A program made the translations under genes and the position numbers. From assembly GCA_938014945.1 (NCBI GenBank), contig CALLQH010000323.1, forward strand, positions 1 through 14,277: 14,277 bases of DNA, written 5' to 3'. Of this stretch, positions 1 through 7,935 are shown piece by piece; position 1 is the stretch's first letter; each line of letters starts with the position of its first letter. The notes beneath the pieces are model-generated. The model had not been told where the DNA came from. It did no database searches and saw only the letters and a program-made list of their open reading frames with translations. Source of the stretch: an uncultured bacterium (GTDB lineage Bacteria; Pseudomonadota; Alphaproteobacteria; SP197).

Positions 1-2989
1 CGCCGCCGATATCCAGCGCCACATCTAGCCTGGATCCCTGCCATGTCGCATCCATGGTCAGTTTGGCCTCCTCTTCGGTCGATGCCGTGGCGAGCTTGAG
101 GCCGGACCCGACGAAGGAAGCCTTCGCATCCCCCTTGTCGGGATCAATGTCGAAACGCGCCGTGCCATCGATCTGGCCTTCCATGGCAAGCTCCGGATCG
201 ACCATCTCCAGCACCGACATTGGGACCGCATCCATGGTGAGGCCGCCCTTGAGATGGTCGTCGCCCATGGCGACGTCGAACTCCAGGGTGCCGCCATCTA
301 TGGTGACGGAGAGCTTGTCGGTGGTGATGCCGTTGTCGTCCATCGTGACGTTGACGATATTGGTCGTGGCGATCCGGTGGTCGCCGGTCACCAGTTCCAG
401 CTTTGCCACCGTCACCGTCGAAGCCGCATCCTTCAGGCCGAAGGTGCCGGACGTCTCGAAACGCCAGCCGGGACCATCGCTGCCACGCGCCTCCAGGCTG
501 ATGTCGAGGGCATCCATGCCGCCCGTCACCTTCAGCAGTGCCTTGTCGGCGGTGGTCATGTCGGCAAGGTTCACACCGGCGAAGGAGCCGCGGATATCCA
601 GCGACGGCGTTCCCATGGCGTCGTTGACGGTCGCCGCCAGCGCCAGTTCGCCGATGCCCATTCCTTCAAGTTCGATCCGCTCGATCCAGGTCCGGGCTTC
701 CACCGTCTGCCGGCCTTCGGCGGCCGGCGTGAAGGTTGCCTCGAACACACCTGCACCCTCGAACGAACCCAGCGCCAGGACGTCTGCGAGTGCGGACAGG
801 TCTGTGAGCCGGCCCGCGATGCGCCCGTCGATGAGGCTGGCGACAAGATCGAGATCGAGGCTGCCACCGGCGCTGATACCCGGCCCGGCGACGCGCAGGT
901 CCATCACGGCCAGCGTCGAGAAATCGGCGTTGAAGGCGAGGCCGGTCTCCACGGCCAAGGCGCTGTCACCCCGGGGCAGCGTCAGGCGCAGCGCCGTGGT
1001 CATGCCGTCGCTGATGTCGAGCGCGCGCAGATCGAGAGCGGCGCCGTCGAGCGGCATCGTATCGTAAGCGCCCCGGGCCACCGCCAGGTGAACATCCATC
1101 TTGGGCGCAGCAAGCGGACCCTCGGCAACGATGCCCAGGGTGCCACTGGCTTGCAGAGCGGGATCGACCTGCGCGGCCAGCGCCCGGGTCAACTGGAACG
1201 GACCGCTCAATCGGCCCTTCAGCGTGCCGCCCGCCAGATCGATGTCGAAGTCGCCCGTGGCATTCCAGATCGGCAGGTCGATGGTCGCCGCGCTGACCTG
1301 CACCTGCTCGGCGCCACCCGAAAGCGTAAGGGAGATTCCCGGCGCCTGGCCGACGATGGCATCGAGCATCTCCTGGCCGGTCGAAAGATCGCTTGCCTCA
1401 AGCTTCAGGCCGCCCTGCGCGCTCTCGCCCCAGGCCGCGACATCGATATCGCCGGAAACCGCCAGCATCCCGGACAGATCGAGGCCCGACAGGCCCGACA
1501 GCGGCGCAAGCGGCAGATCGGCCCGCAGGCCCGACACCTGGATCGCTCCACTGTCCGTGTTCAGAACAAGGGCGGTTTCCAGGTGCCCGGCCGCCAGGTC
1601 CAGGACAACGCTCGAGAGATCGATACTGGTGAAGTCGGCGCCAAGAGTGCCGCGCAGGTCCAGCGTGGGCTGGGCACCAAGCTGGGCATTGCCCAGCGCA
1701 TCGCCGATGTCGGGCTCGATCAGAACAAGCGCCGCGGCGACCGACCAGTCGCCGTCCGCGATCATGCTGAAATTCGCGATGTCGAGACGCACGCGCCGGG
1801 CGCCCATGCCCTCGGCCTGCGGCTGTTCCAGGTTCAGCGTGCCCGAAACCGCCGGCGCATCGGCCGTGCCGCCGACGTGGCCCTGCAGCGTCCAGCTTTC
1901 AAAGTTCAGCGGTGCTGTAAGGTCGGCCACCGCCGAGGTCTGCGCACCGCCGGCATCGACCGCCAGATCCAGCGCCATGGCTTCGAGATCGACCGCGCCA
2001 CTTGCCTTCACGGTCGCGGGATCGACGGTCACGGCGACGCTGTTCAGGGTCAGCCTTTCCTCCTCCAGCGCGACATCGGCATCCCAGCTCACCTCTTCTC
2101 CCAGCAGGGCTGCGGTCTGCGCATCCAGAAGCGATCCGGGATGGGCCGTGCCGCTGGTCGTCAGCATCATTGTTCCGTCCGCCTGGCTGACGCTGAAGCG
2201 CGCGTCCGCATCGGCTGTCTCGGCCAGAACCAGGGACAGCGTTCCATCCCAGTCGTTCACCGTGCCGCTGGCCGCCAGGGTCGCCGAGAAGGCCGGATAG
2301 GGGGCGACATCGAGCAGATGGACCAGCAGACCGCCCTCTCCTTCGTGCAGGTCGGCTTTGATCGCCAGCGTATTGGCCGCAAGGTCCACGTCGAAATGCA
2401 GGGCAAAGCGGCCGCTGGCGCCGTCCAGCCGATCCATGTTCAGCACCAGCGTACCGGCGCCCGCCGCGCCGAGATCGGCATTGCCGCTAAGCCGGTAGCT
2501 CGCCGCCATCCCCATCACTGAGGCATCGAGCGTTATGGTCGCCACCTCGAGCCGCGCGACGTCGATCCCGATGCCCGGGGCCTGCGGCAGGGCGAAGCCG
2601 TCGTCACCTTCTGTCGGATCGGGCTCCGCCGGACTGGCCGAGGGAACGGGTTCGCGCAGGACGCTGACCGAACCCACGATCAGTTCATCGACGACGACAT
2701 TGCTGCCGATCAGCGCCCATGGATTCCAGTCGAGCGAAACATCCTCGATGCGCAGCCACACGCCGTCGCGATCGGCGACGCTGACCGCTCCGATGTTGAT
2801 GCTGCCGGGCAGACCCGGGCCGAGGTCCTCGATCGACACCTCCATCTCGCCCGGTGTCGAAACGGCCTCGATGATGGTGGTGGTCAGCCAAGCGCGTACC
2901 GGTGCGCTGTCGAGAGCAAACCAGAGTACGACAAGCCCCACCACGGGCAGCAACAGGAGGGCAATGAGGATTCGCCAGCGCCAACGCAT
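1..2989 (-). CDS. tamB: TamB-like translocation/assembly module protein, partial (C-terminus beyond window edge)
   Basis: TamB is a long, inner-membrane-anchored periplasmic protein of the AsmA/VPS13-like group. It works with TamA in outer-membrane biogenesis (autotransporter or barrel assembly and, more recently, phospholipid transport). The visible part is 996 codons. It begins MRWRWRILIALLLLPVVG, a basic start followed by one hydrophobic segment to about residue 26, that is, a signal anchor. After it comes a very long stretch of short alternating polar/hydrophobic strands rich in D, G, A, L and T, with recurring blocks such as SGNADLG, VSGTLNLEQ and LDLAAGHLETAL, as expected for the extended beta-taco groove. 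The diagnostic C-terminal DUF490 domain lies outside the window. The start is fixed by the TGATG overlap with the tamA stop. Identification rests on architecture plus the tamA neighbour. An AsmA-family relative is the main alternative. Confidence 0.88.
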   Translation of the reverse strand, partial: MRWRWRILIALLLLPVVGLVVLWFALDSAPVRAWLTTTIIEAVSTPGEMEVSIEDLGPGLPGSINIGAVSVADRDGVWLRIEDVSLDWNPWALIGSNVVVDELIVGSVSVLREPVPSASPAEPDPTEGDDGFALPQAPGIGIDVARLEVATITLDASVMGMAASYRLSGNADLGAAGAGTLVLNMDRLDGASGRFALHFDVDLAANTLAIKADLHEGEGGLLVHLLDVAPYPAFSATLAASGTVNDWDGTLSLVLAETADADARFSVSQADGTMMLTTSGTAHPGSLLDAQTAALLGEEVSWDADVALEEERLTLNSVAVTVDPATVKASGAVDLEAMALDLAVDAGGAQTSAVADLTAPLNFESWTLQGHVGGTADAPAVSGTLNLEQPQAEGMGARRVRLDIANFSMIADGDWSVAAALVLIEPDIGDALGNAQLGAQPTLDLRGTLGADFTSIDLSSVVLDLAAGHLETALVLNTDSGAIQVSGLRADLPLAPLSGLSGLDLSGMLAVSGDIDVAAWGESAQGGLKLEASDLSTGQEMLDAIVGQAPGISLTLSGGAEQVQVSAATIDLPIWNATGDFDIDLAGGTLKGRLSGPFQLTRALAAQVDPALQASGTLGIVAEGPLAAPKMDVHLAVARGAYDTMPLDGAALDLRALDISDGMTTALRLTLPRGDSALAVETGLAFNADFSTLAVMDLRVAGPGISAGGSLDLDLVASLIDGRIAGRLTDLSALADVLALGSFEGAGVFEATFTPAAEGRQTVEARTWIERIELEGMGIGELALAATVNDAMGTPSLDIRGSFAGVNLADMTTADKALLKVTGGMDALDISLEARGSDGPGWRFETSGTFGLKDAASTVTVAKLELVTGDHRIATTNIVNVTMDDNGITTDKLSVTIDGGTLEFDVAMGDDHLKGGLTMDAVPMSVLEMVDPELAMEGQIDGTARFDIDPDKGDAKASFVGSGLKLATASTEEEAKLTMDATWQGSRLDVALDIGG

Positions 2990-2991
2990 CA
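2987..2991 (-). other. tamA/tamB stop-start overlap (TGATG)
   Basis: Read on the minus strand, TGATG holds the tamA stop (TGA, 2991-2989) and the tamB start (ATG, 2989-2987), sharing one base. This arrangement normally means translational coupling. It supports the tamB start and equal production of the two partners. Confidence 0.85.
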
Positions 2992-4860
2992 GAACGCCTG
3001 CCCCAGGCTGATGTAGAACTGATAGGGGTCGTCGATGTCGTCGCGGCGGTCCAGCGGAACGGCGAAGTCGAAGCGCACCGGTCCAACGGGGGTCATGTAG
3101 CGCAAACCCAGGCCGGTGCCCTTGAAGAACGGCTCGTTCAGATCAGGCCGCGTGCTTTCATAGACGTTGCCTGCATCGAAGAAGGGCACGATGCCGAAGT
3201 CTTCGGTCACCATCAGGCGCAGCTCGGTGCTGAAGACCAGCAGCGACTTGCCGCCTTCGGGATTGTTGTTGGCGTCGAGCGGACCGACATGCTGGTACTC
3301 GTAGCCGCGCACCGAACCGCCGCCGCCGGCGTAGAAGCGCCGATTGGCCGGCACATTGTTGATCGAGGTTCCCCAGATGGAGCCCGCCTGCCCGCGCAGG
3401 GCAATGACGATCCGTTTGTCGGCCAGCGGCAGATAGGTCGATCCCGTGAGTTCGCCGGAGATGAACTGCGTCGGCGTGTCGGCCTGACCGGTCCATGGCG
3501 TGACATTGCTTGCCAGACGGATGCCGCTTGTCGGATTGAGCAGGCTGTCGCTGTTGTCGAACGTCAGGTTCACCGGCAGACCGACCAGCAGCGAGCGGCT
3601 CGGCCCGTCGCTGTTCGTGATCGAGAAGAAATCGGTCGCCACACCTGCCGAACCGCGCAGGTTGGTTGCCAATGGCCGATCGAGGACGGTGGACGCCTCG
3701 ATACCCGTATCGTTGTAGGCATCGGTCTCCTCGTTGATGAAGTTGACCGACGCCAGGAGGTTCTGGTCGCGTTGCAGGAAGTCGGGCTTGCGCAGCGAAC
3801 TGTCGAGGCGCTGGTTCTCCAAGCCCAGGGTCGTGCGCAGGGACAGCACCTCGCCCTCGCCCCACAGGTTGCGGTGTTCCCAGCCGAAGTGCACCTCGGG
3901 CCCCAGGTTGGAATCGTAGCTGACGCCCGCCCCGATGGAGCGCGGCAGGCCTTCGGCCACCTCGACATTCATCTGGCGCTCGCCCTCCGGCCCCGTGCCA
4001 TCGCCCTGGGGCTGAATGATGACGCTGGCGAAGATCCCCGTGTCGATCAGGCGGTCGCGCATGTCATCGACCTCCTGCTGGTCGTAGATGTCACCCACCT
4101 GCCAGTCGACATTGCGCTCGACCAGCACCGGATCGGTGCGTTCGAGCCCTTCGACGGAAAGCTCTCCAAAACGGATCAGCGGTCCGGCTTCCACCGTGAC
4201 CTGAACCCAGATGTCCTTGTCGGGATGGTTGGCCAGTGCCAGGCGATCGGTGATGACGGCGAAGGGATAGCCGTGATCCTTCATCCAGCGCACCAGCCGT
4301 CCCTCGGCTGCAACGACATCGGATGCGATCGCCGGCGCGCCGATGCCCGCCTTGATGTCATCGGTGGTCGGCACCGCTGCGGCATTCTCCGGCACGCCTC
4401 CCTCGAAGGCGATCTCGAAGGCCGCCAGCATGTAACGTTCGCCCGGAGCGATGGAGACGGACACGGCATAGGGCGCGGCATCGCCGGTGATATCGAAGGT
4501 GATGTCGGAATCATAATAACCGCGCGAGCGCATCACCTCGCCGAAGAGGTCGACGTCATCCTCGGCCCGGCGCTTGAGCGCCGCCAGGGTCGGCGGCGGG
4601 GTGCCCTCCAGCGTCACCAACCGCGAAGCGGCCATGATGTCGCTCTTGAGGCCGTTTTCATCCGGGATGTTGATGGTGACCGTATAGGCCGCGTTTGCCG
4701 GTGGTTCTGCGGCTTCGTCCTGGGTTGGGGGCTCCATGGGATGCGCCGGCTCCCGATCGGCCAGGGCGGCGTGACAGAGCAGCACCACAAGGCAAGCAAC
4801 CAGAGCTCCCCTGGCGAGTTCCATCCAGGTGATGAAGATCCGCACGGCCATATGCCCCAT
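2989..4860 (-). CDS. tamA: TamA-like Omp85/BamA-family outer membrane protein
   Basis: This 623-residue protein is the outer-membrane partner of TamB. Its N-terminus has a hydrophobic stretch ending ...LLCHAALA before DREP, a signal peptide with likely cleavage after residue 34. Three POTRA-like repeats follow at about 59-138, 144-226 and 229-303 (each with a G-Y/F turn such as RSRGYYDSD and KDHGYPF), the number usual for TamA; BamA has five. From about 308 to the end is the 16-strand barrel. It carries the conserved loop-6 motif GGGGSVRGYEY (512-522), the late strand GLGLRYMTPVGPVRFDFAVPL split around 582-602, and a terminal phenylalanine (SLGQAF), the beta-signal. The length fits TamA of alphaproteobacteria (about 600). 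An in-frame ATG at 4851 is an alternative start; no strong ribosome site distinguishes them. It lies 51 bases after the upstream unknown gene and overlaps tamB. Confidence 0.93.
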   Translation of the reverse strand: MGHMAVRIFITWMELARGALVACLVVLLCHAALADREPAHPMEPPTQDEAAEPPANAAYTVTINIPDENGLKSDIMAASRLVTLEGTPPPTLAALKRRAEDDVDLFGEVMRSRGYYDSDITFDITGDAAPYAVSVSIAPGERYMLAAFEIAFEGGVPENAAAVPTTDDIKAGIGAPAIASDVVAAEGRLVRWMKDHGYPFAVITDRLALANHPDKDIWVQVTVEAGPLIRFGELSVEGLERTDPVLVERNVDWQVGDIYDQQEVDDMRDRLIDTGIFASVIIQPQGDGTGPEGERQMNVEVAEGLPRSIGAGVSYDSNLGPEVHFGWEHRNLWGEGEVLSLRTTLGLENQRLDSSLRKPDFLQRDQNLLASVNFINEETDAYNDTGIEASTVLDRPLATNLRGSAGVATDFFSITNSDGPSRSLLVGLPVNLTFDNSDSLLNPTSGIRLASNVTPWTGQADTPTQFISGELTGSTYLPLADKRIVIALRGQAGSIWGTSINNVPANRRFYAGGGGSVRGYEYQHVGPLDANNNPEGGKSLLVFSTELRLMVTEDFGIVPFFDAGNVYESTRPDLNEPFFKGTGLGLRYMTPVGPVRFDFAVPLDRRDDIDDPYQFYISLGQAF

Positions 4861-4911
4861 TCTTAACGAGAATCGGCCCGCGCTTGTACTGCAATTCAGG
4901 GAAGCCTCCGG

Positions 4912-5508
4912 CTACATCAGTTCGTGACCGACGTTGCGGTAATAGCCGGCGGCCCAGGGCGCAAAGGCTCCCGGGCCATGGCGCTGACGCACCAGCGCGG
5001 CACTCGCGGCGAAGTTCGCGCACGTCCAGATGGCCAGATCGCAATGTTCGGGTCCCAGCAGGCCGACCCTCCTGAGGAGGAACGCCAGCTTGGCGCCAGG
5101 GTTGCATCGCGCGCGCCCGGCAAAGTGCGCGATCACCTGCTCGTCGCTTGCCTCTGCGCCCGCGTCGAAGCGCTCCATGTAGTGCAGGTTGCCGTCCGGG
5201 AGTTCCCCCGAGATCAGTTCCTCGTAGAGGCCGCAGCAATCGAAGGCGAGCGCCTGGGCAGTAGCGTGTTCGGCGACGTCGCTACGCCCGGCCGGGCTCT
5301 TGAAGATGGTCTCCCAGGCATCCAGACGTTCCAGCCCGCTGATGCGCCAGCAGCACAGATAAGCCGGCCGGGGTCCGATGCCCTTGTGGCGGCCGATGTT
5401 GATGACGCGAATGTCCTCACCCTCGCCCCAGTGCTCCTGCCGGGCGAGATGGCGGAAGAGTTCCACCGGCACCCTGCTGTCCGGGTCGATGAACTCCGCA
5501 TAGATCAT
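4912..5508 (-). CDS. Conserved-looking hypothetical protein with an internal duplication (NIPSNAP/dimeric alpha-beta barrel-like?)
   Basis: I do not recognise this 198-residue protein with certainty. It has no signal peptide or membrane segment, so it is probably cytoplasmic. The two halves look alike: residues 3-70 start YAEFIDPDSR and contain RHKGIGPRPAYLCCWRISGL, and residues 110-177 start YMERFDAGAE and contain RRVGLLGPEHCDLAIW. In both, a helix ending in HLAR/HFAG is followed by strand, G-x-GP, strand with W, then a helix. This beta-alpha-beta pattern resembles NIPSNAP-like or stress-responsive ferredoxin-like barrels (inference). It is cysteine-rich for its size: C52, C53, C91, C92, C135, C156 and C163. 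The frame is open far upstream, but a GGAGG six bases before the ATG at 5508 sets this start. It is divergent from the SDR pair and sits 51 bases before tamA, so it could share the tamAB transcript or serve the SDR pathway. Confidence 0.75.
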   Translation of the reverse strand: MIYAEFIDPDSRVPVELFRHLARQEHWGEGEDIRVINIGRHKGIGPRPAYLCCWRISGLERLDAWETIFKSPAGRSDVAEHATAQALAFDCCGLYEELISGELPDGNLHYMERFDAGAEASDEQVIAHFAGRARCNPGAKLAFLLRRVGLLGPEHCDLAIWTCANFAASAALVRQRHGPGAFAPWAAGYYRNVGHELM

Positions 5509-5514
5509 GGCAGG

Positions 5515-5519
5515 CCTCC
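5515..5519 (-). promoter_or_regulatory. Shine-Dalgarno GGAGG deciding the start of the 4912-5508 gene
   Basis: Minus strand reads GGAGG-CCTGCC-ATG, a full-strength ribosome site with six-base spacing. It rejects the much longer frame that continues upstream through the opposite-strand SDR gene. Confidence 0.75.
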
Positions 5520-5604
5520 AGCACCCCAGGCGGCAAGGCATGGATCGTCCTTGCACGGCCCATAGTGTAGCCTGCCGGCGGCAAGTGGGCGATGCGGCAG
5601 GGCG

Positions 5605-6372
5605 ATGGACGGGCAGGAGTTTTCCGGACGGGTGATCATGGTGACCGGCGCCGCCTCGGGCCTGGGGCGCGCGGCTGCGACACGCCTTGCCCAGGGCGGG
5701 GCAGCTCTGGCCCTGGCCGACCGGGATGCCGCGGGGCTCGACACGCTCACTGCCGACCTGAAGGCCGATATCCTCGCCCTGCCCTTCGATGTCGGAAACG
5801 AAGAGGCCTGGCCCGATGCCATGGCGCGGATCGCAGCACGCTGGGGGCGTCTCGACGCCCTGGTCAACGCCGCCGGCATCAGCCATCCCCGCGGCCCCGT
5901 GGAGGCGCTCGACACGCCGACCTGGTGCCACGTCCTCAACGTCAACCTGGAAGGCAGTTTCCTTGGCTGCAAACACGCCGTGCTGGCGATGCGGGAAACC
6001 GGCGGCGCCATCGTCAACATCGCCTCGATCCTGGCCGAGGTCGCAGACGGCGGGCTTCCCGCCTATTGCGCCAGCAAGGGCGGGGTCGTGCAGCTGACCC
6101 GCAGCGTCGCCCTGCACTGCGGCACGCGCGGCTATCGCATCCGCTGCAATGCCGTCAGCCCCGGCTACATCGATACACCGATGAACGCGGCCTTTGACGG
6201 AACGAGCCCGGAAAGCCGGACCCGGCGCACCGCCATGGAGGCCCTGCATCCGCTGGGCCGCTTCGGCACGCCCGGGGAGATCGCCGAACTGATCTGCTTC
6301 CTGGTCGGCGACGGCGCCAGCTTTGCCACCGGGGCGGTCTTCACCGCCGACGGCGGCTATACGGCGGCATGA
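5605..6372 (+). CDS. Short-chain dehydrogenase/reductase (classical SDR), first of a tandem pair
   Basis: This 255-residue classical SDR is an NAD(P)-dependent oxidoreductase acting on an unknown alcohol/ketone substrate. The Rossmann motif TGAASGLG is at 14-21, and D39 at the end of strand 2 predicts NAD(H) preference. NAAG is at 88-91, the structural tetrad Asn is N114 (NVNLEG), and the catalytic residues are S141, Y154 and K158 (YCASK). The SPGYIDTPM and C-terminal ADGGYTAA motifs are also present. The run FLGCKHAVLAMRETGG and the RG-YRIRCN region recall bacterial 3-beta/17-beta-hydroxysteroid dehydrogenase, but SDR substrates cannot be read from sequence. Length is normal for the family (about 250). 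The ATG has only a weak AGGG close upstream. The stop overlaps the next SDR gene by ATGA, and the gene is divergent from the unknown gene at 4912-5508. FabG-like 3-oxoacyl reductase activity is an alternative. Confidence 0.93.
   Translation: MDGQEFSGRVIMVTGAASGLGRAAATRLAQGGAALALADRDAAGLDTLTADLKADILALPFDVGNEEAWPDAMARIAARWGRLDALVNAAGISHPRGPVEALDTPTWCHVLNVNLEGSFLGCKHAVLAMRETGGAIVNIASILAEVADGGLPAYCASKGGVVQLTRSVALHCGTRGYRIRCNAVSPGYIDTPMNAAFDGTSPESRTRRTAMEALHPLGRFGTPGEIAELICFLVGDGASFATGAVFTADGGYTAA
6369..6372 (+). other. SDR1/SDR2 stop-start overlap (ATGA)
   Basis: The ATG of the second SDR overlaps the TGA of the first, indicating one transcript and probable translational coupling. A second in-frame ATG follows at 6375 as an alternative start. 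Confidence 0.75.
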
Positions 6373-7118
6373 CCATGGCCGAGCTTGACGGACGCATCGC
6401 CCTTGTCACCGGTGCCGCCTCGGGCATCGGCCGCGCCGCCGCGCAACATCTGGCCCGCGCCGGCGCCCGTGTCATCCTGGCCGACATTCACGGCATGCGG
6501 GCGCAGCAGGCCGCGGAGGCCATCGGTGAAACGGCCCGCGGGGCGGAACTGGACGTCGGTGACGAGGCCGCGTGGACCGCGCTTGTCGCCGACATCACCG
6601 CAAGGGACGGCGGTCTCGACATTCTGGTCAACAGCGCCGGCATCGGTGTCCCGGCCGTGGACCTGGAGCACTGCACCCTTGCCGATTGGCGCGCCCTCAA
6701 CCGGGTCAATCTGGACGGCACCTTCTTTGGCTGCCGTGCGGCGATCGGCGCCATGGCGGCGGCCGGACGGGGCGGCGCGATCATCAATGTCTCCTCCCAG
6801 CTCGGCATGGTCGCCACGCCGGACGATCCGGCCTATTGCGCAGGCAAGGGCGCGGTGACGCAGCTCACCCGCTCGCTGGCGCTGCAATGCGCCGAGCGGG
6901 GCCTCGGCATCCGCTGCAACAGCATCCATCCCGGCTTCGTCAACAGCGGCATGACGGCGCGCGACGGTGCGGCGTTACAGGCCCTGCCGCTCCACCCGCT
7001 CGGCCGGGTCGGCGAGGTCGACGACATCGCCCCGGCCATCGTCTACCTCGCCAGCGACCGCGCGGCCTTCGTCACCGGCGCAGCCTTTGTCGTCGACGGC
7101 GGCTATACCGCCTGGTAG
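6369..7118 (+). CDS. Short-chain dehydrogenase/reductase (classical SDR), second of a tandem pair
   Basis: This 249-residue classical SDR is clearly paralogous to its upstream neighbour (my estimate by eye is about half identical residues). It has TGAASGIG at 14-21, D39 after strand 2 (NAD preference), the variant NSAG at 88-91, tetrad N114 (RVNLDG), catalytic S143, Y156 and K160 (YCAGK, where most SDRs have YxASK), IHPGFVNSGM after the active site, and VDGGYTAW at the C-terminus. All catalytic residues are intact. Two coupled SDRs may form a hetero-oligomer or catalyse opposite redox steps on related substrates (inference). No substrate can be assigned. The 103 bases after its stop lead to the pilus chaperone, with no obvious terminator, so read-through into the chaperone is possible although the functions appear unrelated. 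Confidence 0.93.
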   Translation: MTMAELDGRIALVTGAASGIGRAAAQHLARAGARVILADIHGMRAQQAAEAIGETARGAELDVGDEAAWTALVADITARDGGLDILVNSAGIGVPAVDLEHCTLADWRALNRVNLDGTFFGCRAAIGAMAAAGRGGAIINVSSQLGMVATPDDPAYCAGKGAVTQLTRSLALQCAERGLGIRCNSIHPGFVNSGMTARDGAALQALPLHPLGRVGEVDDIAPAIVYLASDRAAFVTGAAFVVDGGYTAW

Positions 7119-7221
7119 CCGCGCTGCACCCGCACAGCCGGGCGAGGTTGGAGTTGCCCCGGTACATGCCTACCAGCTACGCTGGAGGTCGTTCTGTAAC
7201 GCCACCGGGGATGGACCGGCC

Positions 7222-7908
7222 ATGTGGGTGCCACGCGCTGCCGCAATCCTCGTCTTTGCGTTCGCTTTTCTGGGTGCGCATCCCGCACTTGCCCAGATCA
7301 GCGTCAGCGAGATGGTGGTCGACATCCTGCCCGATCAGCCCTTGCACGACCTGATCGTGGGCAATGTCGGCGACGAGATCGCCTATGTGCAGGTCGAGGT
7401 CATCGAGATCCTCAATCCCGGAACGCCCGAACAGACCTTCGTCGAGGGCATGAACGCCAACGAGGCCGGGCTGCTGACCACACCCAACCGCCTTGTCCTC
7501 AACCCCGGTGACCGCGCCCTCGTCCGCATCGCGCCGATTACCCGGCCGACCGGCAGCGATCGTGTCTATTGGGTGCGGGTGCGGCCGGTGGTGGGTGCGC
7601 TGGAGAGCCAGGAATCGGTGATTCACGTCCTGTTCGGCTATGACGTGCTGACAATCGTGCGGCCCGAGCAGGTCAACGTGGCCTACAGCGTGGAGCGCAA
7701 GGGCAACCGGATTCACGCGGTCAACACGGGCAACACCATGGTCGAACTGGCCTATGGCGAGCAATGCGATGCCGTGGGGGAGAACTGCGTCTCCGCCCCG
7801 GGCAAGCGGCTCTACGCCGGCCTTGATTGGTCCGCGGAGCTGCCGGCCGACGGTCCTGTGCGTTATACGCTCACGGTCGTCAACGAGACCTTCAAGCAGG
7901 AATACTGA
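7222..7908 (+). CDS. Periplasmic pilus assembly chaperone (PapD-like, alternate/alpha-type)
   Basis: This 228-residue chaperone is expected to bind subunits in the periplasm by donor-strand complementation and hand them to the usher. MWVPRAAAILVFAFAF starts a signal peptide with likely cleavage after PALA (residue 24). Domain 1 (about 25-147) has the hallmark end of an Ig-like chaperone fold: TPNRLVLNPGDRALVRIAPI (87-106, the G1 edge strand region) and DRVYWVRVRPV. The linker contains VLFGYDVLTIVRP. Domain 2 has a cysteine pair (C182, C189) followed by APGKRLYAG. The NPGTPE loop and GYDVLTIVRP remind me of the CfaA/CooB-type alternate chaperones (memory, not a search). The frame is open upstream into the SDR gene. 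The ATG at 7222 is chosen because the signal peptide starts there, with GGGGA or GGA just upstream. It converges on the usher gene, with 25 bases between the stops. Confidence 0.88.
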   Translation: MWVPRAAAILVFAFAFLGAHPALAQISVSEMVVDILPDQPLHDLIVGNVGDEIAYVQVEVIEILNPGTPEQTFVEGMNANEAGLLTTPNRLVLNPGDRALVRIAPITRPTGSDRVYWVRVRPVVGALESQESVIHVLFGYDVLTIVRPEQVNVAYSVERKGNRIHAVNTGNTMVELAYGEQCDAVGENCVSAPGKRLYAGLDWSAELPADGPVRYTLTVVNETFKQEY

Positions 7909-7919
7909 CCCGCGCAGGA

Positions 7920-7935
7920 AGGGCGATTGCGCCCT
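7920..7935. terminator. Hairpin between convergent chaperone and usher genes (candidate bidirectional terminator)
   Basis: AGGGCG-ATTG-CGCCCT is a perfect 6-bp stem with a 4-base loop filling the gap between the chaperone stop (7908) and the usher stop (7934-7936, two bases overlapping the stem). No T-run follows on either strand, so it is a weak candidate. Its position between convergent stops is the main support. Confidence 0.4.

Noticed and set aside
254..2521. A 755-residue open frame on the plus strand opposite tamB
   Set aside because: It is rich in R, G, H and Q with no domain-like pattern. The minus strand carries a coherent TamB protein with a membrane anchor and a coupled start, so this is a GC-bias shadow.
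3289..4866. A 525-residue open frame on the plus strand opposite tamA
   Set aside because: The opposite frame has POTRA and Omp85 motifs including the VRGY loop and a terminal F. This frame shows low-complexity H/R/G composition only.
5509..5604. Promoters in the divergent gap between the unknown gene and SDR1, and the direct repeat GGCGGCAAG (5529-5537, 5577-5585)
   Set aside because: No hexamer pair with proper spacing could be found on either strand, and a 9-base GC-rich repeat is weak evidence for an operator. The gap must hold promoters, but I cannot place them.
5509..6249. Upstream extension of the 4912-5508 gene to give a 445-residue protein
   Set aside because: The extension is antisense to the intact SDR gene and lacks domain character. 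A good GGAGG plus ATG at 5508 defines the start.
7148..7176. TTGGAG-17-TACCAG as a sigma70 promoter for the chaperone
   Set aside because: Only about half of each hexamer matches consensus, which is expected by chance. No support beyond the 17-base spacing.
6967..7221. Upstream extension of the chaperone frame into the SDR2 gene
   Set aside because: The extra 85 residues are an out-of-frame reading of SDR2. The signal peptide begins exactly at the ATG at 7222.
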